Assembly (NCBI GenBank): GCA_017506865.1
Contig: JAFCMP010000536.1
Coordinates: forward strand, 1,054,001 to 1,118,000
Direction of reading: 5' to 3'
DNA: 64,000 nucleotides
DNA from: Tribonema minus
Lineage: Eukaryota > Sar > Xanthophyceae > Tribonematales > Tribonemataceae
Position numbers and translations under genes: made by a program. Below, piece after piece: positions 24,226 to 36,640 of the stretch (positions are counted from its first letter, which is position 1; each line of letters starts with the position of its first letter). The notes under the pieces were generated by a model. The model saw nothing but the letters and a program-made list of their open reading frames with translations. It was not told the origin of the DNA and ran no database searches.

Positions 24226-25747
24226 CATGCATTGTCAAAGCTGTCGAATGGCAACTCAGCAGCAAGCAAGGACACATCCACACGGGCTTCGGCGCAGCAA
24301 CCACACCGTCAAGTACAACATGCAGTGACACATGCGTGCAATGGCGTCCAAAACGATGGCGACCACCGCAGGTCTTCCGGCTCTGTTCAACTTGAAGCAT
24401 CAACGAGCGCTCAAGCCGAAGCCGACCGCATCAACCGACAACTACTCGAGGCTGAAGCTGCTGCGACGCATTCGATTAAGCCGCTGCACTGTTTTCTTGA
24501 GACGCACTCGCCTGGTCTCTACACGCGTCTGCTGTCGATCGTGGGAAACAGCAGCCAATTCAGCAAGCTACGCAAAGCCATGGTGGAGCAAATGAACCGT
24601 GCGGACTTAACCACGCACGCTCTTCAATGCATCTGGGATGAGAAAGTGGTGAGTGAGCTATTGCTGCATCGGAGGAAACTGAGTGCCACAGTGCGTGATG
24701 CGCTGAAGTGCGTACACGTGGCTTCAAACATGCAGGTTCATAGCAACGTGCACATGCGTGATGATATGTTGTTACATGGTGCGTTTACACAAGTGCAGAA
24801 TGTTGCTGTGTGTGAGGTTGCATCATGTGCGCAAGTGTAGATATGCTAAGGAGAGGCCAACCAGCGCTTTTTGATAGTGTGCACGCAGAATTTCGTCAGT
24901 AGCGTAGTACATCGCGGTCATGGTGTGCACGAGCCTGATTGTACAACCATACTCTTGCGATGAGCGATATATATTTTCAAGATCCTCAGCTGCTTGCATC
25001 AAATGTGAAGCTGACCTCGTACCACAGAAGTATAGCCAAAACAACAGCTTTCCTCATCGCCACGTGGCCCATGTCGCATCCCATCTTCCCCTGCAGGAGG
25101 CCGCATATGCTACAGCAAAGCGCCGGTGCCTCGACATGGCGGCAAGCCGTTCTGAGCACATCACCCCCGCCGTCACGATGCTTTTCACACGAGGCCAGGC
25201 GCTCTCCCTGCGAGCCTTCCGCAACGCGGCGCGCGCCGAGTTCACCGCGCTTGAGGGCATGAATGACCGGCGGAGGACAGACTACATGGGCCCCAGTGCT
25301 GGTGCTCCCGCTGCCACTGCTTACCACAGCGCCGCTGATTATGATTTTCCAGTTTACGAGCACCCCAGGCAAGCTGATGCACATGAGCGAGCCTCTCGCA
25401 CCGCGGCGCGTGACAGCATTGACGCGCATGCGCGTGAGAACGACACGGCGAGGGCTGGCCGCGTGCGCCCTCCCGCACCGGCTGCTCCCGTGGCTGCTGC
25501 TCCTGCTGCCGCCGCTGCCGGCGCCGCCGCTGGCTACCCGGACTACGAGCGCCCTAGATGCGGTTACAAGCTTGCGTACTATGAGGGCGGGTGGTTCCTG
25601 CCAAATTGTGCGGTGGCTGCCAGACTGTTGGGCACCGGTGCGGAGGTCGTGATTCTGGCAGAGAGGCATGCGCCATCCGACGGCATCGTCCTGCAGGTGC
25701 CTGTCGGCTATGTGAAAGTCAAAGACCGGAACGTCCGGGAGAACTGA
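24226..25747 (+). CDS. Paralogue B of the unrecognised two-domain family (partial model)
   Basis: Exons 24226-24648 and 25097-25747, joined GTGAGT/CTGCAG in phase 0, give 357 codons after an acceptor at TTTTTTGACAG; the 5' end is not placed. The first exon has a polar linker and then a block beginning IKPLHCFLETHSPGLYTRLL. The second has LSLRAFRNAARAEFTALEG, an Ala/Pro-rich linker, and a C-terminal block CGYKLAYYEGGWFLPNCAV ending VPVGYVKVKDRNVREN. The blocks align one for one with the minus-strand gene at 20237-22134, including the intron position, so the two arose by an inverted duplication of a split gene. Their identity is only moderate, so the event is old. Function unknown. Confidence 0.6.
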
Positions 25748-26064
25748 GAAAAGGGGGGCTGGGGGCACTGGTATTTACAGCGCTATCTTTGCTCGTCAAA
25801 AACTTTTTGATGCCTACGAAAGGGCTGGCTTCTTTAATTAAGGCAGCCAGATTCCGGTGTGCATCACGAGGATTACAGGCTGTGAGACTTGTGGCACTGC
25901 AGCGCTGTCATGAGGCCGAAATTGACAGGGCGCACAGCATGTCGGCATACTTCGGAGTATCTTTAAAGAAATTGGCAACCACCTGGTGCTGCGTTTGGGA
26001 TTTGACGATCGAGCTCATGTTGTCTGCATTGCATTTGCTGCGCGCATGACACCACCCTTGTACT
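25748..26064. other. Spacer between paralogue B and LTR-element fossil
   Basis: Probable 3' flank of the plus-strand gene; no coding motif recognised. Confidence 0.35.
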
Positions 26065-29000
26065 TTATGTACTTTTTATCAATTCTCGCTCAGGGCGCCC
26101 GGTCTTCACACTACCACCACCCCCATTGCTGTCCAAGTACTTGTCTAGCAACAGCGGCGTCTCGCTGGCGTGCGGATCGCCAAACCAATAAATGTTCAGC
26201 GTGCTACCCCGTGCACGCCTCGACTGAGCGCCGCTGCTCTTGCGCAGAGTAAATACGCCCCGGCGTACAACCCCCTCGCACCACTGCAGCCGCTCCCCCT
26301 CTGGTAGCTCTGGGAAGTACCACCGCATTAACACCCTAGCCGCCATGATTTCTGGCCAGTGGGCCAGAAAGCAACTCTGCAGTGGGCACCCCCCTAAACC
26401 GCAGAACCCCCTGCGGCAACTTATATTCGCCCCCGCAAGCCTAACTGTAGGCCCCCTGCCATTGGCGCGCTGCCGCGCCTGCCGCAAGCGCCTCCTGCAC
26501 AACTGATGTGCCGCCGTCGGCAAGCGCCACGCCTGCAGCATTTGCCGTGTTCCAGCGGCGCCGGCGCCGCGAGCGGATTCCTGCTGAGTAGGTAGCGCGC
26601 GTAACCCTCAGGCAGCCCCACGGGCTTGCCACTCGCTCCGCTAGGGTCACGACATAGCTAAACGCGCCACGTCGTGACCCGAGTAGAACCGCCGTCCATC
26701 TCCAGCAGCACCACGTTTGATTGCACCAGCATATCCCCGTGATACACTGGCCCAACCGCTATGACCTTTTAAGGCCCCACCCACTGGTCTAGCATCCTTC
26801 CTGCTGAGCACTGCGCGCCACGTGGCGCCGTGCTCCGCGCTAGAAGTTGAGGTGTGCGTGATGGGCTTTGAGTGCACCCACACGAGATCGCCCCGCTCCG
26901 GCTCGCTGCGCAGGTTGAAGGCGCACGTAAGTGCCGCGTTGCCGCGCATGATGCACTCACGCTTGAGCTCCGCGCGCCTGTGCAGCATTGCCATGGCAGA
27001 TGACTGCCGCCCCTGCATCTCCGCAAGAATTGCGCAGGTGCTGTCGCTGGCGCGCCGCTCGCTCCCCTCTGCAACCTGCCCCAGAGTGGTGTGGAGCGCT
27101 TCCCGCGGCTCCCTCCCCATCACCAGCAAGAATGGCGAGCAGCCGCGCTCGCGGTTCGAGTGTGAGTTGTGCGCGAAGGCGACGTGGTTGATCCACCAAT
27201 CCCAGTCGCTCTGAGCGCTGCTCACTGCCATCGCCAGCATCTGCGCGAGTGACTTCATGAAGCGCTCCGTCTGGCCGTTCGCCTGCGGGTGGTACGCGGT
27301 GGTGTATAGCTTGCACACCTCCATGAGCGCGTACACCTCGCGCGCCACCTCCGCCGTGTACTGCGACCCCCGGTCGCTGAGCAGTGTGTGGGGCATGCCG
27401 TAGAGCATGCTGTACTCATCCACCAGCAGCTCGGCCGCCCGCACCACTGTGTTCCCCCCCTCCCGCATCGCGTACACTGCGACGTGTGACGTCACCAGGC
27501 ACATGAATACGTGCACGTACATGCTGCCGCTGGCCGAAAGTGGCAGCGGCCCGAAGCAGTCCGTCGAAACTGTGTGGAATTGCTGCGGTGGTAGCTTCCT
27601 GTAGATGGTGGGCATGCGCGCGCGCTGGCCGCTGCCTTTGCGCGCCTGGCACGGCCAGCAGTGCTCCACCCAGTGAGTGACTGAGACGCTCCATCCCGGC
27701 CACCATGGCGCTGCACCAGCTCCATGGTCCTCCTAACCCCTTGATGCCCCGCCCACTCCTCTCCATGCAAGCAGTGTAGCACCTTGTCGCGCAGCGCGAG
27801 TGGTATGACCAGCACGTTGTCGCCGAGCTCGCCGTCAAGTCCGCACTCGCGTCGGCACAGCAGCTTCACCCCCGCAGCCCACTCCAAGCTGCACGCCTCC
27901 CTATGCTTCTTGACAAGAGCCAGCAGCTCCTTGTCGCTGGGGAGGGCAGTAGAGTCGCCGCAGTAGGAGATTATGGCGCTGCAGAAGGGATCTGCATCTT
28001 GGGCTGCGCGCCAGTCCGCCGCCATCATGGCGTCGAGCGTGCGCGAGTCAGTGCTCAGCGCCGCGTCGGCGCCTGCAGACTGATCATTGGCGGGCCAGTG
28101 CGCGGACGCGGCGCCCGCCGCAGCCGCCTTGACTGCGGCAGCGCCGCCAGCGCTCAAGCCCGATGGTTCTGGTGTGTGCGGCTGATGTGGCAGAGAAGGA
28201 GCCGCCTCCTCCGCGCCGCGCGCCCCCTCAAAACCCCCCTGCGGCGGCGGAGAAGAAGATTTCCTCTCCGCGCCGCGCGCCCCTCCCACGGCAGCAGCGG
28301 CGGCAGCAGCGGCGTCGTGCGTACCCGTGCGCGCGTCGTGCGCACCGCCGCCGCGCCGTCCCGCCGCGGCAGCAGCGGCAGCGGTGGCGCCGCGCGCACC
28401 TGTGCGCGCATTGCGTGCGCCGCCGTGCTCCGCCGCGGCGGCGGCATCGCTCCGCCCAGTGGCGCCCGCGCCCCTGTGCTTGAGCTCCGCCCCCACAACC
28501 ACTGTTGTATCAGTGACGGGCGGCGGCACTGCCCCTGCAGCGCCGTTTCGCCCGTCCATGCTAGCCCCGCAACAGCGCTCCGCCCCCACAACCGCAGCCG
28601 TGTCAGTGACGGGCGGCGGCTCTGCCCTTGCAGCGCCGTCTCGCCCGCCCATGCTTGACCCGTATCGGTGCTCCGCGCCCAGCGCGTCGCCATTCTCCGC
28701 CGTGGCGCCCGCTGCGCCACGGTACTCCGCGCTCTTGCTGCCGATAGCGTCGCGCCGTCCGGCAGCAGCAGCAGCAGCTGCGGCGGCAGCAGCAGCGGCA
28801 GCAGCAGTGGCGGCATCGCCGTGCTGCGCCGCCGCCGCGCCGCCGCACCGCGCCGCCGCGGCAGAGGCGGCAGCAGCAGCAGCAGCATCGCCGCGCTGCG
28901 CCGCCGCCGCGCCGCCGCGCCGCGCCGCTGCGGCGGAGGCGGCAGCAGCAGCGGCAGCGGTGGCATCGCTGCGCTGCGCCGCCGCCGCGCCGCCGTGACG

Positions 29001-30590
29001 CGCCGCTGCGGCGGAGGCGGCAGCAGCAGCGGCAGTAGCGGCGTCGCTGCGCTGCGCAGCCGCCGCTGCGCCGCCGTGCCGCGCATCGCCCCTCCCCGCT
29101 GCTTGTGCCGCCGAGGCACGGGCCGCAGCTGCGACAGTGCTGTCGCTGCCGCGCGCTGCCGCTGCTGCCGCCCGCGCGGTCGCGCAAGACGCCGCGCGCG
29201 TGCGCCCAAGCTCCAGCGCGTAAACGTGTGTCGCGCCAGTGCCTGCTGAGCGCGTGTCGGTCCAAGACCAATCCCCTAGGGCAGCGCCCCCGCCCCCGAG
29301 CGGGCTGCTCCCGTCTTCCTCCTCGAAGGTCTCCAGTGCGCAGTTAACGCGCGCGCACAAGTCCTCGATCATTGCGGCGCGCGCCGCGCGGTCTGGCGAG
29401 CCAGGCGACGCCGCCGCGGCGTCGGCCATGCGGTACGCCTCCACGAGCTTGTCAGCCGCTTCCTCCGCTGCACCTGCTGCCGTTGCTGGTATGGGGTTGC
29501 GACTAAAGCCGTCTGCGTTGCCGTTCCGCGTGCCCTCCTTGTACCGTATGGTATGCGGGAACGCCCCCAAGACCTCAAACCACCTCGCCAGCCGCGCCGT
29601 CTTGTCCTTGCAGCTCTCGAGCCACAGGAGCGCGCGATGGTCGGTGTCGATGATGAACGGCGTACCCCACAGCAGATGCCGAAACTTCTTGACTCCAAAC
29701 ACCACCCCGAACGCCTCCAGGTCCGTGGTGGTCCAGTTACGCTTGAGCGTTGCGCGGCTGGCAAACGCGATGGGGTGCTCCACCCCCGCTGCGTCCGCCT
29801 GTGGCAGCACCGCGCCAAAGCCGAGCTTCGACCCGTCCGTGGCTAAGATGAACGGCCGCGTGCCGTCGCCGGCGGCTGCGTGGTCTGGGAAGGTCATCAG
29901 CGCATGTAACGACAGCGCCGTGCTGACCTCCTCCAGCGCCGCCAGCTGCGCCTCCCCCATGTGAAAGGGCACGTCCTTCGCCATCAGCGCGTCAGTGGCA
30001 CGATGACTTCCGCCATCCCCTTGACAAACCGCCTGTAGTAGTTCGCCAGCCCCAGCCAGCTGCGCAAGGCGGAAATGTCCTCCGGCACCGGCATCTGCAT
30101 GAGCGCAGTGACCTTATCAGGGTCAGGCCGAATGCCGCGAACTTCAACTATGTGCCCCAGGAACTTGATACACGTGCAGCCAACGTGCATCTTCGCTGGC
30201 GCCAGCTTGATGCTGTGCTCACGCATGCGCAGCATGAGCTGAGCGCGTGTAGGTCGACGAGGTGCGTGTCCACTTCCGGCGAGTGCACGATGACGTCGTC
30301 GATGAAGGATTGCTCGCGCTCGAGGCCCTGTAGCACGATCTCCATCAGCGGCGTGAAGTGGCCCGGCGCGCCGGCAGCACCTTGCGGCCCGGGGCAGCGC
30401 GTCCACTCGTATAGGCCGGATGATGTGGCCATGGCGGTGAGCAGCACTGCTGCCGCGTCGATCGCCGACACGAAGAAAGCGCCGCTGATGTCGATGCCGA
30501 GGTAGAGTCGCGCACCGCCGAGGGCGTTGAAGATGTCCTCGATCAAGGGCAGCGGCACCTTGGCCTGATCACACCAAGCTTCAGGCAGCG
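26065..30590 (-). mobile_element. Ty3/gypsy-like LTR retrotransposon fossil (pol region)
   Basis: Family assigned from the order reverse transcriptase (about 30560-30000), RNase H (about 29980-29500, with ATDGSKLGFGAVL and DTDHRALLWL), a long alanine-rich low-complexity segment (about 29200-28200) and integrase (about 27670-26950, with a zinc-binding region, DCFGPL and HPQANGQTERF). RT before RNase H before integrase is the Ty3/gypsy order. No gag region and no flanking long terminal repeats were recognised. The element is broken, with at least a few interruptions, and looks old but not ancient since the enzyme motifs read clearly. Its upstream edge lies only about 200 bp from the first exon of the phosphatase gene to the right. 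Confidence 0.75.
28260..29100. repeat. GC-rich trinucleotide-type minisatellite inside the LTR element
   Basis: A run of related units of roughly 70-80 bp, each made of GCC/GCG/GCA triplets (for example around 28850, 28920 and 29000, with the recurring phrase gctgcggcggaggcggcagc). In the element frame it encodes almost pure alanine with spaced Arg/Gly/Asp. It sits between the RNase H and integrase regions. Confidence 0.7.
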
Positions 30591-30818
30591 CGAGTCTGGA
30601 TGCTCAACATGGGCGCGTCGCAGGCCTTGCCCTCTCAATACCCCCCCCCCCCACATACACATACACGCCCCGCTCCCTCCCTGCACGACTGGCCTCAGGC
30701 CACAATCAGCAAGGGACATGACATTGCGCCCCTGAGCTCATCGCGCGGACAGCCTGATTCCCCCCCTCCCCTGTCCGCCTATTGCCCTGCGCAGCACGAA
30801 GCCGAGGGCCCCGAGCAC

Positions 30819-33800
30819 ATGCCCACTCCGTACCAGCACGCCCTCGCGCTCATGTACGAGCGGAAGGTGGTGCTGAAGGCGGACATCGCGCTCGGCGCCA
30901 CTGCGCTGCAGCTGATGCTCTTCGTGACGCGAGCCGCGGCGGCGGCGGTGACACGCCTTGTGCTGCGCGGGCAGCTGGTCGACCTGGCGCGCTACAGCGC
31001 GGATGCTGTGGCGCGCTTCAACAGGTGCACACTCTCATGCGTACACCATAATGATTTACCGATGCCTGTTGCATAGCAGTCACCCGATGGCATGTGCATT
31101 TAGGCCAATCAGGGCAGCAGCATGTGCTTCGTGGTTGCAATGTCATCTGCCTCTGCAACTCTGTTGCGTGCTTGTTTCCAATGGCGCACGCCACCGGCAT
31201 GGCGCGGCACAGACGTGCCGCACAGTTGACTTTTATGCTGATGGTAATACCAGTGCTCGACACTCAACCAATGCTGGCCATCGAATGCTGCAGATCTGAA
31301 CGTCTACGGCATACTTGCAATGCCGCTTCCTGCACAGCTGGCTGGTCATGGTGGCTCTGTTGCAGTACAGCTCATTCAATCGATCGAAGTTCGCAAAGGC
31401 ATGCTGGAAGGGGCGCACCATTGAAGTCATATTCCACAAATATCGGGTGACAGATTGTCAAACTGTCACCCAATGACATTATGACATATTGTTGTCAAGT
31501 GGAATGGAGCCTTGTACCTGTTAAACATATGACACCGGTGGATTACCATTGTCCACTGCGTACGCAAAACTCATTCTTGTAATAATTTGCTGTGTGTGTG
31601 TCCATGTTGAATTCTTATACTTTGGAGTACCTATTGAAGTACGGAGGTCACTGTGGCGGCATCTTCTGTGCTTTTGCAGAAGCGGCATGTCACTGTGTTA
31701 TGAGCGGTTCATTGCTTCGGCAGTTGCCACGCTTCATGCAAATCACAGCTCACATCCCTGCAGCAACGTGTTTGTGTCCATGCCCCCCCTGCATCTATTG
31801 AGACGCGTTTAATGCCCGTCAGAGTTGTCGCAATCATGAGAATATGTGAGCGAGGGGATGGTGGCGATCTAAGCTGGGACATCATCGGTAGCGGCTAAGC
31901 ACTTGAAGCTCTTGTGCTCACGTCACTGCTTCTGTTCTGCTGATGCTTGGCTTGTCGTTCGGCAGGGTAAGCGAGTCAAAGCTACAGCTAGTGCTGGACA
32001 TTGACAACACCCTGATCGACTCGTTCGCAGGGCCAGAGATGACCAAGTGAGTGCTGCTGGTGTAGCAAAAGTAGCTAGGCATTGGCTGATGATGCAACAT
32101 CGATCAGCCCTGGCTAGCTTTGGTGTGTTCATGTTTGTGAATACATTCCCGGTAGCTTTTCGTGGGAATGCCAAGCTGCGGTCAGCTGATTCAACAAAGT
32201 TGAACAGTCTTCTCTCCATGTGTGTCATTAACGACCATTTAATGCCATCGCACCATAACTCTATCATTGAAGTGCTGGTTGAATTACGGGCTGGAGCAGA
32301 CTCTAGTATATTTCTCAGTGGAGCAGAGTTGGCTTAGGTTGAGTTTGCAACCAGCAGTCAAGTACTTTGGGGGAAAGGATGTTGTCAGTGCGGATGACTG
32401 CTGGGTCAGTGTACCAGATTTTTAAGCACAGACCAGACCAAATTTACACCAACTGAGAGTTTGCTGAGCAATACTTCGTATGTATGCCACAGCCTGAGCA
32501 TGCACCGAGAGCTGGTTGTTCTTGCCGATGTATGCCACAGCCTGAGCATGCACCGAGAGCTGGTTGTTCTTGCCGGTGTTGTCGTTTGCCTAGCATGAGG
32601 GGCAAAGCAGGTTAATGTCACACACATTTGAAACTCAAGAGTCTGCTTGCAGATGGCGGCTAGAGCTGTTCAAGTTAGGTTTAATCTGATGTGGTGACTG
32701 AAGTTTGCACACGTTGAATGAATCTGAAATCAAGCTGTACCTATTTGCGCTCCTGCATGTGTGTTATATGCAGGCATGTGCGGGCTCATGTCAATTTGTA
32801 GCTACCTAAGCTTAAGCGGTACCATCTGCACCAATACGCACAAACCTGCAGAGCTTTGTGTGGCATGCCATAAATCGACATGCAAGTGGACAATTGCTGG
32901 CATGCGTTGAGGCAACCTTGTGGCTCACGGTGGACGTGTAATACCCCTGCAACAGGTCTCATGACAACCAAGCGCGTCTCGGCGAAGGCTTCTTCCTGTA
33001 TAAGAACCAATTTGGGGACGTGCTCACTGAGTACAAAATGGGTTTAGACTACCACGGTGAGGCAGCACAGCCCGAGGGGCTCCGGGCATTCCGCTACGTG
33101 CAGCCTCGACCAGCGGTTTGGGACCTTATGTCTGCAGGTGAGCGGACAGTGAACCCACGTGTCTGTGTCTGTCCGCATTGAAGGCGTCACGTTATGCGGT
33201 GGCAATATGACGACACAACGTGATGTCTGATGCATGCTGCTTTGTTGGATTTCACTGGAACTGTGTGGTACTAGCAGGCCACATTTTGGCGCCTCTATAG
33301 CTACTAGTGCTGCAGGACTGCTGTTGTGGTGTGGGATCTGCTGTCAGCACAAGAGCATCTGAAGGGCCATTGAGGTCCATATTAGTGAACTAGGTGTCAT
33401 CAATTTCTCCTGTTCCGTGGACTTCAAACACTGATTTTAGGGTGGAGGATTCAAGTCACGAAGGGTGCATCAATCAGACGGTATCGCTGACAAACCGTGG
33501 AAGTGTCAGTTCAGGAATAGTACGTCAACAACAGGATTTCGCTGTTCATCAGAATGGTTGCTCGTTGTGTGATGAATAGCAGGCATTGACCAGTTGGGGC
33601 ACTGTTCGTGCGTCATTGACCAGTTGGAGCACTGTGTGTGCGTCGCTGCAGGCTCCATGTGTAGCTTCCAAATGACCGTGTGTCACCTGCTGTCACTGGC
33701 AACTGGTCGACAGAGTTCGCGGACATTCGCACAGGGGGCAATGCTGAATGACCATGTGGAGCATCCAATAAGTCAGCTCATGTTCTTCAGGCGGTCGAAG

Positions 33801-35959
33801 ACACGCTTGGGAAAGGGCGAATCATGCTGAGCCATGCCCTGTTATAGAGCCTCCAGCCACAGCATGTACTGCTGCCTTTCATTGCAGCATCATTACTGAT
33901 GCCCAGCGCCTGCGCCGCGTCCCGCAGCCGTGCTGCTGCGCTACCACGTCACCTTCCTCACGCTGGCGTCAGAGGCCCATGGCAGAGGCGTGGTGGCGGG
34001 CCTCATACCTTACCTCTATGCAAGGATCACCGACAGGGCAGATGCCAACACTGTGCGCGAGGAACTGCAAGCATCGCTCAGCGAGGGGAGAGTCGTCTCC
34101 GCGGCGGACCCGGCGCGCCTGCCTGACGACCGGAACTGGCGCAAGCGGTTCACGCAGGTGAGGCGCGGGTGGCCATGAGATGCCGCAGAGAAAGTGCAGA
34201 CACGCGGCTCTATGGGCATTTGAGTCACCCGCCCGGTTACGAGCATGGACAGTGACAGGGTTGGGTTGGGCTGTTCATGGCAGATGGGGTGACAGCCAAT
34301 GTCTCGACGTTGTCTCCTACAGTTGAAGGCATTTCTACAATTGCGCGTGCCCTTCTTGTTGTGCTGAAGCTGCTTCTCAAAAACGGCCAAAACCTCAACA
34401 CCCCCCATGTCGCTGCAGGGACTCGGCATATTGCTGCTGGGGAAAATACCGTGCGGCTGAGAGCTTGGCAGGTCTGTTACGACACTGCAAGACCAGCAGC
34501 ATGTGTGTTTCTCAGGGCACGCCTCTCGCTTGCTAGCTGGCAGGTCTGCATTGGTCTTGCCAGCCCAGAGATTGAATGCCACTTGACCGCAAGAGGTTCT
34601 GGTTAGCTAGCAACCGTGAGCTTGAGATCATGTGCCCCTGTCTCAGTGCTGCACCTAAGCCGTCCGCGGAATCGCTTGGTCACCTGGCCGATTTTCCCGC
34701 ACTGCAGGTGTTTGACTGGGCACCTGTGGCGTCAGGGCGACTTACACAGGTCGCAATTGCTGTTGATGACATCTATTCGGTGTGGTCACCGGAGTGCAAA
34801 GCGCAGGTGGTGCCGGTGCAGCCCTTCAGGCTTGCCCAGGGCCCCTCAGCGCAGGTGAGTGAGAGTGGGAATCATCGTCATGGCTTTTGGCCTTTAGAAA
34901 CTTGCAACAAGTACTAGTCGCAAGGGGGGTGGGGGGGCGGGGGTGGTGTGGTGTGGTGGGTGGGGGGTGGGGCGGGAGGGGAGGGGTATCACCCCCCCCG
35001 CCCCCCCACCCCCCCTCCGCCCCTCCTCCGCCAAAACACAAGCATAACATTTGTTTTCATGCAGATGCTACCTCGAAGTGTGTGTGCTAGTACGCTTCTT
35101 ACAGGCGCATCCACGTCCGCGCAATTCTTGAAGGGCCATTGCGCGCTGACACCTCACCGTGGCTGCCCTGTTGCCATAGTCGGGCGCTGCTGCGGAACTC
35201 TCTGTCCATTGCGCACTGCTATCGCACCGCAACTGCCGCCGCTGCTGCCGGTCGGCACTGCAAGCATATTAGGATCTTGGTCCACTATAGCAGGCATGTG
35301 AGACAGACACCAATCACAAGACTCAGATGGGATATAATCCCATGGTGTATGCGCAGCTGCTGCTAAAACAATCCGTGAACTGCACACTTGTCATGGAACG
35401 CATATTTGTCATGGATCGCGGTGGTCCAACAGTTGAGAAATTGCACCGTGATGGACCAACTCCATGCAACCCAAACAATGCCCACTTTCTTGACGTACCC
35501 ATCACTAGACATTTGTGCATATGGTACGCCGGCCTTTGTTGACATGTATTGCGCCTGACCTTGGCAGCTTACGCGCATCTTCTGTCGGCACAGGGTATGA
35601 CGCTGCAGCGCGTGGCCACCTTCCTGCGCTACATCCACGATCAGTACTACGAGCAGGGCCGCCAGCGCCGCTACCTGCCTGACAGCATGGCGGAGGCCAT
35701 GCGCGCCAGCATCGGGCGCTTCATTGAATCCCAGACCAGACTGCTGTCTGGCGGCATGAGCAAGGGCTTCGCCATCAGCCGGCTGGCGTTCATGCTGAGC
35801 GCGCAGGGGCGGCAGGCACGCGCCACGTACATCATACACAACGTGCTCAAGGGGGTGCCGCCGCCAGTGGTTGAGCACCAGCCGTCGCCTCCGCCATCGC
35901 CGCCGCACCAGCAGAGCTCTAAGCAGCAGCAGCAGCAGCAGCGGCAACGCGGTACTTGA
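30819..35959 (+). CDS. FCP1/SCP-like HAD-family protein phosphatase
   Basis: Six-exon model: 30819-31024, 31966-32046, 32956-33137, 33928-34157, 34708-34854, 35594-35959. Every junction is GT-AG and the phases agree (2, 2, 1, 0, 0), giving 403 residues. The second exon carries the aspartate-nucleophile motif LVLDIDNTLIDS (DxDxT of FCP/SCP phosphatases, about residues 78-89). The third ends with YVQPRPAVWDL, equivalent to the family's R-P-G-V block; the fourth has VTFLTLASEAHGRGVV and RVVSAADP; the fifth has AIAVDDIYSVW, the downstream catalytic DD motif. FCP1-type enzymes dephosphorylate Ser/Thr in proteins such as the RNA polymerase II C-terminal domain; the actual substrate here is inferred only. 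No BRCT domain was seen. The C-terminus is Pro/Gln-rich, ending in a polyglutamine run. The start is uncertain: an acceptor-like GCGCAG at 30794 would extend the first exon upstream, and the Ala-rich N-terminal exon is unlike other FCP proteins. Confidence 0.75.
32482..32577. repeat. 48-bp tandem duplication in an intron
   Basis: The phrase starting gtatgccacagcctgagc is repeated twice head to tail with a 48-bp period and at most one or two changes. It lies in the intron after the DxDxT exon of the phosphatase gene. It does not resemble an adjacent exon edge. Confidence 0.85.
34920..35031. repeat. G-rich/C-rich potential hairpin
   Basis: About 55 bases of almost pure G with T (34923-34987) are followed, after 'tatca', by about 40 bases of almost pure C. 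The arms can pair over much of their length, and the G arm could also form a G-quadruplex. It lies in the last intron of the phosphatase gene. Confidence 0.6.
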
Positions 35960-36640
35960 GCACCAGCCGCTGCGACGGCAGCAGCAGCGAAGGGCCAAGG
36001 CAACTGCTGGCAAAGTGCTATCCGCTAAGAGCAGCAGCACGCAGCTCGTATGATAAATAGTTAAAGGCGATGCTTGCGAGGGCAGTGTAGAGTTAACTGT
36101 GACGTTCACATACTATATTTCTTTTTGGGGTGTTCAGCAGTCGCAGAACTGATTGTGTCATATAAGAATCTGGAACGGTGAAATGAGTGCATGCATCTGC
36201 AAAGTCCCTGCACACATGTACAAATCGAGATTGCCACATATGAAGAGGCAGTGGCCGTTTGACTCTAAATGCTCACAGGCTTGCAGCTGCAACATAGTTG
36301 TTGCTCCTTCAATAGCAAATTGTATACAATTGAGCACCTGGCCCTCTCACCAATTCAATTTGTTCGTGTTTCATGAGGGGTCAGTCGTTGCTGCTGTGCT
36401 CTGCACTCTGTTTCTTGATTCATATTTGCGCGTAATTCTGCGCATGCCTGCTTGAATGCGTTTCCACGCGGTGCTACTGCACATCTCGCCAGTCTTCAGT
36501 ATCAAGAGCATGCAATGCATGATCCATGCAGACTCATCACCGCGCATTGCCAGCATGGTGCCACAGCCTTGGGGTCGGGGGGCGTGATACTCTACGCTGT
36601 TGTGTACAATGCCATCATAAATACAAGTCCACAAGTACAA
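35960..36640. other. 3' flank of phosphatase gene and 5' flank of second LINE
   Basis: No coding motifs were seen. This contains the presumed 3' untranslated region of the phosphatase gene; no clear signal was identified. LINE coding begins at about 36640. Confidence 0.35.

Noticed and set aside
28154-29271. Long Ala/Arg-rich open frames antisense to the LTR element
   Set aside because: They result from GC-triplet repeats, which keep several frames open on both strands; no independent motif.
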